A DNA stretch of 9,584 nucleotides from Thermoflexales bacterium. Its GTDB lineage: Bacteria; Chloroflexota; Anaerolineae; Fen-1058. Each line of letters opens with the position of its first letter. Position 1 is the first letter of the stretch. The translations under genes were made by a program, and so were the position numbers. The stretch spans positions 1-9,584 of the forward strand of contig JADGQE010000130.1 of the NCBI GenBank assembly GCA_017882055.1, given 5' to 3'. This document shows positions 1 to 5,243 of this stretch, one piece after another. Below the pieces are notes generated by a model. It did not search any database and had not been told where the DNA came from. It worked only from the letters and a program-made list of their open reading frames with translations.

Positions 1-225
1 AGCGGCCGCATACTGGCGAATATCGACCTGCGTCCCGGCGCGCGCCATCTGTTCCGCCGTCTTCAAGACTTGCGCGCTGGCTTGTTCGTCCACGTAGGCT
101 TCGCCGCAATTCGGGCAGACCTGCGCCGGCACATTCTTAACCACCAGCGTTAAGCCACCCCGTTCCAGGGTAATCGTCGTGGTGCCCGGCGTGGTTTGGG
201 CTTGCTTGCAAATAACGCACTTCAT
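1..225 (-). CDS. YgiT-type zinc-finger protein, partial (3' end outside window)
   Basis: The reading frame from ATG at 225 gives 75 residues and leaves the window without a stop. Two CxxC pairs are visible, CVIC at residues 3-6 and CPNC at 37-40, separated by a short beta-rich stretch. They are followed by a helical segment containing ASAQVLKTAEQM. This is the layout of the YgiT/MqsA-type N-terminal zinc-binding domain, found in small antitoxin-like proteins often paired with a DUF4258 or HigB/MqsR-type toxin. Only a few residues are probably missing. No toxin is visible on its upstream side, where an AbrB-like ORF lies 48 bases away; a partner could lie beyond the left edge. No good Shine-Dalgarno is seen. 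A perfect TATAAT lies on this strand at 313-308 but without a convincing -35. The family is read directly from the cysteine pattern; an antitoxin role is inference. Confidence 0.8.
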   Translation of the reverse strand, partial: MKCVICKQAQTTPGTTTITLERGGLTLVVKNVPAQVCPNCGEAYVDEQASAQVLKTAEQMARAGTQVDIRQYAAA

Positions 226-273
226 AAGTTTTTGCGGATTGCTTTTTCCGGCCAGGCTGAATTCTCGAATTGC

Positions 274-480
274 TCAGCCAGTTCCCTGGTGCATTGAGTG
301 CGAGTGAATTATAGCATCATTGCGGATCACGATTCGCGCGCCAGCCGTGATGCTGAACTTGCGTCGCAGCTCACTTGGGATGGTCACTCGTCCGCGTGAA
401 GTCACTCTTACATTCATGCGCCTGATCATATCATCATTCACCTCGCCGTCAAACTTCTTCGCCTCCAACTCCAACTTCAT
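274..480 (-). CDS. AbrB/MazE/SpoVT-type swapped-hairpin DNA-binding protein, C-terminally short
   Basis: The frame encodes 68 residues. Residues 24-54 carry the AbrB-fold signature (VRVTSRGRVTIPSELRRKF then SITAGARIVIRND), which in this family forms a dimeric swapped-hairpin DNA-binding domain typical of antitoxins and transition-state regulators. The usual last strand and C-terminal tail are missing: after RNDAII the protein ends in an unrelated-looking HSHSMHQGTG. The ORF is therefore either a naturally minimal protein or a truncated gene. The first ATG (480) has a weak ribosome site; ATG at 429, preceded by GAGGTG, would give 51 residues and keep the whole domain. The YgiT-type gene follows on the same strand, so the pair may be remnants of, or parts of, toxin-antitoxin loci. 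The domain call is strong; the integrity of the gene is uncertain. Confidence 0.65.
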   Translation of the reverse strand: MKLELEAKKFDGEVNDDMIRRMNVRVTSRGRVTIPSELRRKFSITAGARIVIRNDAIIHSHSMHQGTG

Positions 481-522
481 CCTTCAGCCTTCATCCCTCT
501 GCTTTCATCCTTCATCCTTGAC
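481..522. repeat. Degenerate TTCATCC / TTCAGCC short tandem repeats
   Basis: The plus strand carries five close variants of the heptamer TTCATCC (including TTCAGCC and TTTCATCC) in about 40 bases, directly upstream of the AbrB-like start codon. Similar GGATGAA-type tracts are common between genes in several environmental bacterial lineages. The tract seems to be a low-complexity dispersed repeat; because it overlaps the ribosome-binding region of the AbrB-like ORF it may affect that gene's start. Confidence 0.55.
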
Positions 523-551
523 TTGACAATTCTTAAAATCGATCATATTCT
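523..551 (+). promoter_or_regulatory. Sigma70-like promoter, TTGACA - 17 bp - TATTCT
   Basis: A perfect -35 hexamer TTGACA (523-528) is followed after 17 bases by TATTCT (546-551), a 4/6 match to the -10 consensus. It points toward the helical protein starting at 877, which would give a leader of about 320 bases containing the whole 21-bp repeat array. Read directly; activity is inferred. Confidence 0.5.
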
Positions 552-609
552 ATTGGCAACACACGTCCCCAAGCGCTGCACCCTTTGGGCAAAGCATCTC
601 ATTCAGTAT

Positions 610-798
610 GAATAACGGGTGACGTAGTTTGAATGGCTTAGACGGGTAGTTGAATCGTGAGTCATTATCTTTGAATAGGAGGTGACTTTATACGAATTGC
701 TACTCATCGGTTACGAATAGCTCTTAATGGCGCTCGAATAGCTCCGAATGGGTTGTGAATAGATCTTAGCGGCTTTTGAATAGATCTATGCCGTGACA
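610..798. repeat. Nine-unit degenerate direct-repeat array, exact 21-bp period (GAAT boxes)
   Basis: GAAT occurs at 610, 631, 652, 673, 694, 715, 736, 757 and 778, each exactly 21 bases from the last. Units 6-9 share GAATAG followed by YTC or ATC; a loose consensus is GAATAGCTCTTAAYGGCTTTT-like, with positions 1-4 invariant and positions 6, 11, 13 and 16 biased. The phase is lost before 610 and after 798, and inverted ATTC copies sit at 601-604 and 804-807. The plus frames are broken by stops every unit. Twenty-one bases is about two helical turns, so every box faces the same side of DNA. The array could be protein-binding iterons, an operator array, or a leader-RNA repeat. It lies between the promoter-like pair and the start of the 877 gene. 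Confidence 0.8.
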
Positions 799-876
799 TA
801 AGCATTCGCCACGGCAGCATAATGCTAACGAGGTCGGCAAATGGCCTCGAAAACTCAACTCGATAAGGAGACAACC

Positions 877-1569
877 ATGGCTGCTGAGCAACAAACCACT
901 CCCCTTTCCAAAGCGCCCCGTGGCAAATACTCCCCGCAGGACAAGAAGTTAGCCAATGACATTGCCCTGGCCGGGCAAATGATGGAGACAGCGCTGGCCG
1001 ATGCGGAGGCCGCACCGCTGCTGTCCGAGGGCGGTTACACGCCCGAGAAGTTGAACGAAATCCTCACCCTGCAGAAAGCGGCGCAGAAGGACTTCATCGC
1101 GCGCCAGCAGGCCGACGGCGATCAAAAGGCGGCCTCGACGGCTTTTAAGCAGGCAGACAAAGCAGCGCGCAAACTCTTTACCTCGCTGCGCGGCTTCGCT
1201 CGCACCGCGGTGATGCGGGACGCGGCGGCCAAGACGGCGCTGGGGCTGTCAGGCACCGCGCCGAAGGATTTGCAGAACTTCATCGTGGCGGCTGAGGCGT
1301 TGGCCGATCGAGGGGCCGATCCCCAGTATGCGGCCAGGTTGGCGGCCAAGACCGTGACGGCAGTCAAGTTGCAGGCCCTGAAGGCGAAGGTCGAGGACTT
1401 GAAAGCGGCCGATCGCGCGCAGAAGGCGGCGATTGAGGCGGTGCCGAGGGCCACGGCCAAACGCGATGCGTCGGCCAAAGTGTTGTTCGACGCGCTGGTG
1501 GAATACAAAGCCTTTGCGCGGCAGCAGTTCAAAGATCGACGCGATATTGCCGGACGCTTGATGATCTGA
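877..1569 (+). CDS. Helical two-repeat protein of unknown function
   Basis: The protein is 230 residues when started at ATG 877, chosen over the in-frame ATG at 841 because AAGGAG (865-870) lies six bases upstream. There is no signal peptide or membrane segment, and the composition is rich in Ala, Lys, Asp and Gln with long predicted helices. Two similar halves are visible. The first runs from about residue 30 to 115 and ends in FTSLRGFARTAVMRD. The second runs from about 140 to 225 and ends in FDALVEYKAFARQQFKD. Each half has an Ala/Gln-rich helix pair followed by a helix with F-A-R near its end. This resembles a set of hypothetical helical-bundle proteins I have seen in environmental bacteria, but I cannot assign a function. 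It stands alone, preceded by the 21-bp repeat array and followed by a strong hairpin, so it is probably monocistronic. Confidence 0.8.
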   Translation: MAAEQQTTPLSKAPRGKYSPQDKKLANDIALAGQMMETALADAEAAPLLSEGGYTPEKLNEILTLQKAAQKDFIARQQADGDQKAASTAFKQADKAARKLFTSLRGFARTAVMRDAAAKTALGLSGTAPKDLQNFIVAAEALADRGADPQYAARLAAKTVTAVKLQALKAKVEDLKAADRAQKAAIEAVPRATAKRDASAKVLFDALVEYKAFARQQFKDRRDIAGRLMI

Positions 1570-1602
1570 GGTGAGTGCGCCCGATCGATCCAGTTTCAAA
1601 TG

Positions 1603-1633
1603 AACGAGCCTCGATAGTGAATCGAGGCTCGTT
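1603..1633 (+). terminator. Perfect 13-bp stem hairpin downstream of the 877 gene
   Basis: AACGAGCCTCGAT (1603-1615) pairs perfectly with ATCGAGGCTCGTT (1621-1633) around the loop AGTGA, 34 bases after the stop codon. No U-tract follows, so it may act as a 3' stabilising hairpin or a weak terminator. The same arm and loop pattern recurs at 4867-4909 and 6915-6943. Confidence 0.65.
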
Positions 1634-1656
1634 ACTGTATCGGCCGATTGCCGTAT

Positions 1657-1929
1657 CTACCTCGACGATGTTAGATTCGTCACACCTGCACGCAGTGGGT
1701 GCATATGTTGCGAGCCGCAGCTGTATCGCGGCGAAGCAATCTCCGTTTGGTTGAGTCTGAGATTGCTTCGCAAAAAGCGCTGCTCAGAAACTTGCTCCCC
1801 AACCGCGTCCCCGCGGTGGGGCGTCCGCGGGGACGCGGACGTGGAGCGTTTCTGTGGCAACGCATCAGGCCGCGCCTGATGGACATCTCGCAATGACGGT
1901 TGACCGGTAATCTAACATTATCGAGGTAG
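1657..1929. mobile_element. MITE-like palindromic element, 273 bp, 21-bp imperfect terminal inverted repeats
   Basis: The left end (1657-1677, beginning CTACCTCGA and ending ATGTTAGATT) and the right end (1909-1929, beginning AATCTAACAT and ending TCGAGGTAG) are inverted copies with two mismatches in 21. Inside are nested stems. GCGAAGCAATCTC (1731-1743) pairs with 1759-1771. A 14-bp GC-rich stem (1803-1816 with 1825-1838) is enclosed by CAGAAAC (1785-1791) with GTTTCTG (1848-1854). CATCAGGC (1863-1870) pairs with 1874-1881. The internal GCGAAGCAATCTC/CGCAATGAC theme matches a palindromic repeat type widespread in bacterial genomes. No transposase or clear target duplication is seen. The ORFs crossing it are by-products of the palindromes. 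Confidence 0.65.
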
Positions 1930-2008
1930 TTACCAATTTCCTGCAACTGCTTCGGGCCGCTGATCGCGCCAGCCAGACTCTCAGGCTTAAGGGCTGTCAG
2001 GCGTACCC

Positions 2009-2392
2009 TCACTCGACGTGGCGGGTGGCCGGCGTGACCGCCCGGATTTTTTCCAGCAGCTGGCTGGGGCTGCAGGGCTTGTTCATAAAATCGATGGCGC
2101 CTGCCAGCAGGCCCTCGGCCCGGGTGACGGCATTCGTATACGCCGAGATGATGATCACCGGCACGTGTTGGGTGCGGCTATCCTTCTTCAATTGGCGGCA
2201 GACATCCAGTCCGCTGACTCTGGGCATCATCACATCCAGCAGAATCAGGTCCGGCTTAAAGTTGATGGTCCTGGCCAGTATTTGCTCGCCCGATTCCGCC
2301 TCGGCTACTTCGTAACCGTCGCGCTCCAGCACGAATCGGAATAACTGTCGCGTGATACTATCATCGTCGACGATCAGAACGCGTGACTTCAT
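2009..2392 (-). CDS. Stand-alone CheY-like response-regulator receiver protein
   Basis: The 127-residue protein is a single receiver domain with no output domain. The acidic pocket is D9-D10-D11 (IVDDDS), the phosphoacceptor is D53 (ILLDVMMP), the switch Ser is S83 (VIIISAY), and the conserved Lys is K105 in NKP. All active-site residues are present, so it should accept phosphate from a histidine kinase and act by protein contact. No kinase lies in the window. AGGTGG about 10 bases upstream supports ATG 2392. The hydrolase-fold gene ends 48 bases upstream on the same strand, which suggests co-transcription. A GTG-started frame overlaps its stop codon but runs into the MITE-like element. Confidence 0.93.
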   Translation of the reverse strand: MKSRVLIVDDDSITRQLFRFVLERDGYEVAEAESGEQILARTINFKPDLILLDVMMPRVSGLDVCRQLKKDSRTQHVPVIIISAYTNAVTRAEGLLAGAIDFMNKPCSPSQLLEKIRAVTPATRHVE

Positions 2393-2440
2393 TGTTTATC
2401 TACCACCTGAATCTTGCTCGTACTCGCTCCGCCGTGTAGT

Positions 2441-3466
2441 TCAAAGACCGCGCCAGAAGCCATCGAGCGTCTCCGCCAGTTGCGGCATCGCCTCAAACTG
2501 GGGCAACCCCAACGTAGGCTCGATGCGGGCGGTTTGCCAGTTGGGGTGGGCGGTTGCCAGTTCCGGCAGCGCATCAAACCGGCAAAAGGCATCGCGATCA
2601 TACACCACCAGCACCGGAAGCGTCAACCGTTCATAGATAACCGGACGCACGTCACGCGTAAACAACCGCCCGCTGACGAAACGCAGCGGCGTGTAGTGCG
2701 CGCCTGGCTGATGCGCGGTGGCATAGGCATAATCCACCAACGACTGCGGCACTGGCCCGACGAAGCTCTGCTTCAAAAAGAATTCAATGCTGCGCCGCGT
2801 GGCAATCAAATCAAACAGCGCCCGGCCCCACAGCGGTGCGGCTAGCGCGCGGTAAACGGAGTCGGTCCGATCCTGTTCGACGGCCTGCTGCGTGGCCCGG
2901 CCTGTGCCACTGGCATTGAAGCCGCTGGGTGAGATCAACGTCAGTGAATGGAATCGATCGGGCTGTTGCAGCGCGGCGCGCGCGGCGAACTCGCAACCCA
3001 GCGACAGCGCAATCGCATCCACCGGCTCGCCGATCGGAGTGACGAGATCCAATAGGGCCTGCGCATACGCCTCGGGCGAACGGGCCTGATCGCTTCGTTC
3101 GGAAAAACCATAGCCGGGCAGATCCAGCGCATAGACCGGACGCTGCCCCCGATAGTGTTCAAAGATCGGACGCATCTCATAGGCCGAGGCGGCGGCATTC
3201 ACACTGTGGATGAGCAGCAGCGGCCGCCCGCCGGCGGTGCGATCGGCGTAGAAACTGAGCCGGCCGGTGGTAGTGCCGGCCAGTGAATTGCGTTCAGCCT
3301 CGATCGCGGGCGGCAACGGCACTTGATGATCGATCACCAACGTGCTGTACGCGATCCAGTTGCCGGCCAGTACGAGCGGCAATCCCAGTACAATTCCGGT
3401 GGCGGCTATCAGACCGTTGAACGATTTGCCTGAAGCAGCCGGGCGGCGATTATTAATTGAAGACAT
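2441..3466 (-). CDS. Membrane-anchored alpha/beta hydrolase-fold protein
   Basis: The start at ATG 3466 is chosen because AAGGAG (3478-3473) sits six bases before it; the longer frame upstream crosses the promoter region. The product has 341 residues. A hydrophobic segment at about 17-36 is a signal anchor. The fold then shows LLLIHS (84-88, the oxyanion region), DLPGYG (115-120), a nucleophile elbow ALSLG with S155 (first Gly replaced by Ala), a cap region of about 185-270, and a strand ending in VVYDRD that supplies an acid (D290 or D292). Where most members have G-H-x-P near the C terminus, this one reads TLGLPQFE (318-325), so the usual catalytic His appears replaced. The fold is secure. 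Whether it is an active esterase, or a divergent subfamily using another residue, is open. The substrate is unknown. The receiver gene follows 48 bases on. Confidence 0.88.
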   Translation of the reverse strand: MSSINNRRPAASGKSFNGLIAATGIVLGLPLVLAGNWIAYSTLVIDHQVPLPPAIEAERNSLAGTTTGRLSFYADRTAGGRPLLLIHSVNAAASAYEMRPIFEHYRGQRPVYALDLPGYGFSERSDQARSPEAYAQALLDLVTPIGEPVDAIALSLGCEFAARAALQQPDRFHSLTLISPSGFNASGTGRATQQAVEQDRTDSVYRALAAPLWGRALFDLIATRRSIEFFLKQSFVGPVPQSLVDYAYATAHQPGAHYTPLRFVSGRLFTRDVRPVIYERLTLPVLVVYDRDAFCRFDALPELATAHPNWQTARIEPTLGLPQFEAMPQLAETLDGFWRGL

Positions 3467-3491
3467 CGCAATCTCCTTGGGCGAAGTTCGT

Positions 3492-3522
3492 ACGCCGAAC
3501 ACTCGGCGTTCCAGATAGTATA
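3492..3522 (-). promoter_or_regulatory. Putative -10 (TATACT) with adjoining hairpin upstream of the hydrolase gene
   Basis: On the minus strand TATACT (3522-3517) lies about 50 bases before ATG 3466; no good -35 is seen. Just downstream is a 7-bp stem, ACGCCGA with TCGGCGT around a 4-base loop (3509-3492), at the place where an operator or a 5' leader hairpin would be. Activity is inferred. Confidence 0.35.
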
Positions 3523-3570
3523 TCATCGAGAGCGAACAAAACCTAACCCGCTCCCTCGATCCGCCAATGG

Positions 3571-3594
3571 AGTGCGCGTCAAAGTGCGCGTCAA
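3571..3594. repeat. Perfect 12-bp tandem duplication
   Basis: AGTGCGCGTCAA occurs twice head to tail (3571-3582, 3583-3594). On the minus strand each copy begins TTGACGCG. It may be an operator or simply replication slippage; no partner is evident. Confidence 0.6.
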
Positions 3595-3648
3595 AGTTTT
3601 GCGTCTGGCACGGCAGGCGAACACACACTTGCACCCACTGCACCTGGT

Positions 3649-3736
3649 GGCCCACCTACTCTGCTATGCAGAGTAGGGCATGGGCCGTGCAGTGCGGCGC
3701 CTGGCGGGCCACCAACGCGGTGCGTTGGGCATGGCC
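3649..3736. repeat. Two units of a bulged-hairpin repeat family (units at 3649-3686 and 3707-3736)
   Basis: Both units read GGCC(C)A-CC-arm-3-base loop-arm'-GG-GCA-TGG(G)CC. In unit 1 the arm is TACTCTGC with loop TAT; in unit 2 it is AACGC with loop GGT. The outer stem pairs GGCCCA with TGGGCC in unit 1 and GGCCA with TGGCC in unit 2, and an unpaired GCA is kept on the 3' side. The arms differ but stay complementary. A third unit is at 7169-7198. A weaker copy in opposite orientation lies at 3866-3891 (GCCA-GGC-GCGATT-TCC-AATCGC-TGGC). Confidence 0.65.
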
Positions 3737-3788
3737 TGTGCGGTGCAGTGCTCCCGTAGAATTCGCGCCTGTGAAGCCGCTGGCTGAT

Positions 3789-3850
3789 CGTCCACCTCCG
3801 TGGACGCGGCCCGTCCCACCTGGATCGTGCTTCGTCCGCGTAGGCGGACG
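3789..3850. repeat. Two short perfect hairpins in the 3737-3930 spacer
   Basis: CGTCCAC (3789-3795) pairs with GTGGACG (3800-3806), and CGTCCGC (3833-3839) pairs with GCGGACG (3844-3850), each with a 4-base loop. The arms begin alike (CGTCC) and then diverge together. Apart from these and the weak bulged copy at 3866-3891, I see no gene in 3737-3930. Confidence 0.45.
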
Positions 3851-3938
3851 GTCGGCGGCACGCCCGCCAGGCGCGATTTCCAATCGCTGGCCCTGTGGCG
3901 CGCAAAAATCTGACGCGCACTCTCGCCCATGCGATCAT

Positions 3939-3968
3939 TTGACAATCGAAGTACGATCGCGTTACAAT
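3939..3968 (+). promoter_or_regulatory. Near-consensus sigma70 promoter, TTGACA - 18 bp - TACAAT
   Basis: TTGACA (3939-3944) matches the -35 consensus exactly and TACAAT (3963-3968) matches the -10 at 5/6, 18 bases apart. It lies about 110 bases before the start of the 4078 gene on the same strand and is the best promoter match in the window. Confidence 0.75.
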
Positions 3969-4077
3969 TGTCCGTGTGGGGTTCACATCATTGCCTCTGG
4001 ATGACACGCGGCTCACTTCATCGGCCCAGCCAGCCGAGCGGCCCGCAGTGAATTAGCCATATCTCAAGGAGACTACC

Positions 4078-4827
4078 ATGGAAATTTTGAATATCCTGCC
4101 TATCCTCATCCCTGTCGTCGTGATTCTCATCCTCGCCGTTACGATCGGGCCGATGCTGATCCGTCTGGCCCGCAACTCGCAGATGACGTCGCAAGTGATG
4201 CAATCCGGTGTCACAGCCACGGCCACTATCATCAATACCTGGGACACCGGCATGCGCATCAACGAAAATCCGCAAGTCGGCATACAGTTGCAGGTGCAGC
4301 CGCCCAATGGCGCGCCGTTTCAAGCGGAAGTGCGGCAAACAGTTTCGATCGTTCATCTGGGGATGTATCAACCGGGTGCGACGGTACAGGTGAAGTATGA
4401 TCCGGCCAACCCCAGCCGCGTAGCCATCGTCGGCGTGATGGCCGCCGTACCTGCGGCGGTTCCGACCATGGGTGCCATGCCGATGGGGTCCATCGCCGGT
4501 ACGCCGATGGCAGGCATGAACGCGCAGCAATCTGAGCAAATGCTCAAGCAGATCGACGCAGCGAATGAGGCGTTGATCAAGACCGGCACGCAGGCCAGGG
4601 CCAAAGTGCTTCAATACTTGCCCATGGGCATCGACGTCAACGGCAGCAACCCGGCGGTAACGTTGCAGTTGGAAGTCCAGCCCGCAAATGCTCCCAGGTT
4701 TAACGCGCAGGCTCAGGGTGTGATTTCGAGCGTATCCGTTCCCAAGTTCCAGCCCGGTCAACTGATCACGGTGCGCTATGATCCCAATGATCTAACCCGG
4801 GTCACGATCGAGCATTCCGGCGTGTAG
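4078..4827 (+). CDS. Membrane-anchored protein with duplicated DUF3592-like beta domain
   Basis: The 249-residue protein starts at ATG 4078, six bases after AAGGAG (4066-4071). Residues 5-30 form one hydrophobic helix. Two homologous beta-rich domains follow, at about 44-118 and 170-245. They share G-(V/T)-x-A-x-A near the start, then PQVGIQLQVQP matching PAVTLQLEVQP, then (Y/F)QPG, and finally a closing V-(K/R)-YDP followed by RV. The linker (119-150) is rich in Met, Gly, Pro and Ala, and a helix lies at 150-168. The pattern of a short soluble beta unit that ends in a V-x-Y-D-P motif resembles DUF3592-type domains, but I cannot confirm the family. The domains are likely on one face of the membrane. 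The gene has its own promoter and is followed by a hairpin, so it is probably transcribed alone. Confidence 0.82.
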   Translation: MEILNILPILIPVVVILILAVTIGPMLIRLARNSQMTSQVMQSGVTATATIINTWDTGMRINENPQVGIQLQVQPPNGAPFQAEVRQTVSIVHLGMYQPGATVQVKYDPANPSRVAIVGVMAAVPAAVPTMGAMPMGSIAGTPMAGMNAQQSEQMLKQIDAANEALIKTGTQARAKVLQYLPMGIDVNGSNPAVTLQLEVQPANAPRFNAQAQGVISSVSVPKFQPGQLITVRYDPNDLTRVTIEHSGV

Positions 4828-4866
4828 CGTTACCTGGGCCAAAACCGCATCGGACGCTGACCCCAC

Positions 4867-4909
4867 AAACAGATTGAGCCACGACGATGAATCGGGGCTC
4901 AATCTGTTT
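4867..4909 (+). terminator. 14-bp stem hairpin after the 4078 gene
   Basis: AAACAGATTGAGCC (4867-4880) pairs perfectly with GGCTCAATCTGTTT (4896-4909). Inside, CGA (4882-4884) can pair with TCG (4892-4894) after one mismatch. The hairpin begins 40 bases after the stop codon, and TTTC follows on the 3' side. It shares the GAGCC...GATGAATCG...GGCTC core with the hairpin at 1603-1633 and is a likely terminator. Confidence 0.7.
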
Positions 4910-4969
4910 CTATTGTGGCCTTCTCAGCGAAGGCACAGAAGCCATTCCGGTATGTAGTCTCACGAATGC

Positions 4970-5137
4970 TTATCGCGCGGCATGCGCCGTGATGATGATC
5001 ACGGGTACTTGCCGGGTACGGATGGCGGCATTCAAGACAGCAATGGCAACTTCGGCACGCCGATGTCGGGCGTCGTCACCGTATTGCCCTGACAAGCCAG
5101 CGCGGCGGCAATCGCCGCTATCATACGGCGAGCCTCG
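4970..5137 (-). pseudogene. Decayed response-regulator receiver fragment
   Basis: Minus-strand positions 5017-4976 encode TRQVPVIIITAHAA, a close match to the receiver-domain strand and switch Thr/Ser, and to TQHVPVIIISAY in the intact receiver at 2009-2392. Upstream, AIAVLNAAIR resembles the preceding helix. The frame then hits a stop at 4972-4970. After that stop the same frame continues AFVRLHTGMAS, which recalls the A-G-M-D segment of hybrid-kinase receivers. No start codon, phosphoacceptor Asp or C-terminal Lys can be found, so this is a remnant rather than a gene. The full extent is uncertain. Confidence 0.45.
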
Positions 5138-5155
5138 CTACAGCCGCGAGGCTCG
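5129..5155. terminator. 10-bp stem hairpin downstream of the PGM1-like ligase gene
   Basis: CGAGCCTCGC (5129-5138) pairs with GCGAGGCTCG (5146-5155) around a 7-base loop. It lies about 90 bases past the stop of the minus-strand ligase gene; on the plus strand TTTGATC follows. The arm resembles the GAGCCTCG hairpin family, but the loop lacks the TGA signature. It could serve either strand. Confidence 0.5.
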
Positions 5156-5243
5156 TTTGATCAAAAAGACCGGTCCCAATCCAATTCACGCCGGCGGCCC
5201 TTGATGCTGAAATGAGGCCCGCGGCATTTTGATGGCTCAGATC

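Noticed and set aside
601..807. The GAAT array as a CRISPR
   Set aside because: The units abut in a 21-base period with no constant long repeat and no unique spacers, and no cas gene is nearby.
704..1015. Minus-strand 103-residue frame over the 21-bp array, with a heptad-like tail
   Set aside because: The periodic peptide is a consequence of a 21-base period being a multiple of three. The rest of the frame is antisense to the 877 gene, and there is no ribosome site.
1680..2012. A 110-residue minus-strand frame and a 65-residue plus-strand frame across 1680-2012
   Set aside because: Most of each frame lies in the palindromes of the MITE-like element and the peptides are Arg/Pro-rich by-products. 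Only the first 28 residues of the minus frame are kept, as a possible disrupted gene.
3567..4016. Long overlapping frames on both strands of the 3567-4016 spacer
   Set aside because: They consist of translated hairpin repeats (for example repeated VGGPPGA), lack ribosome sites, and the plus frame ends across the promoter of the next gene.
4018..4761. 247-residue minus-strand frame opposite the 4078 gene
   Set aside because: It is rich in His and Arg, a typical antisense shadow. The plus frame has a promoter, ribosome site and recognisable repeats.
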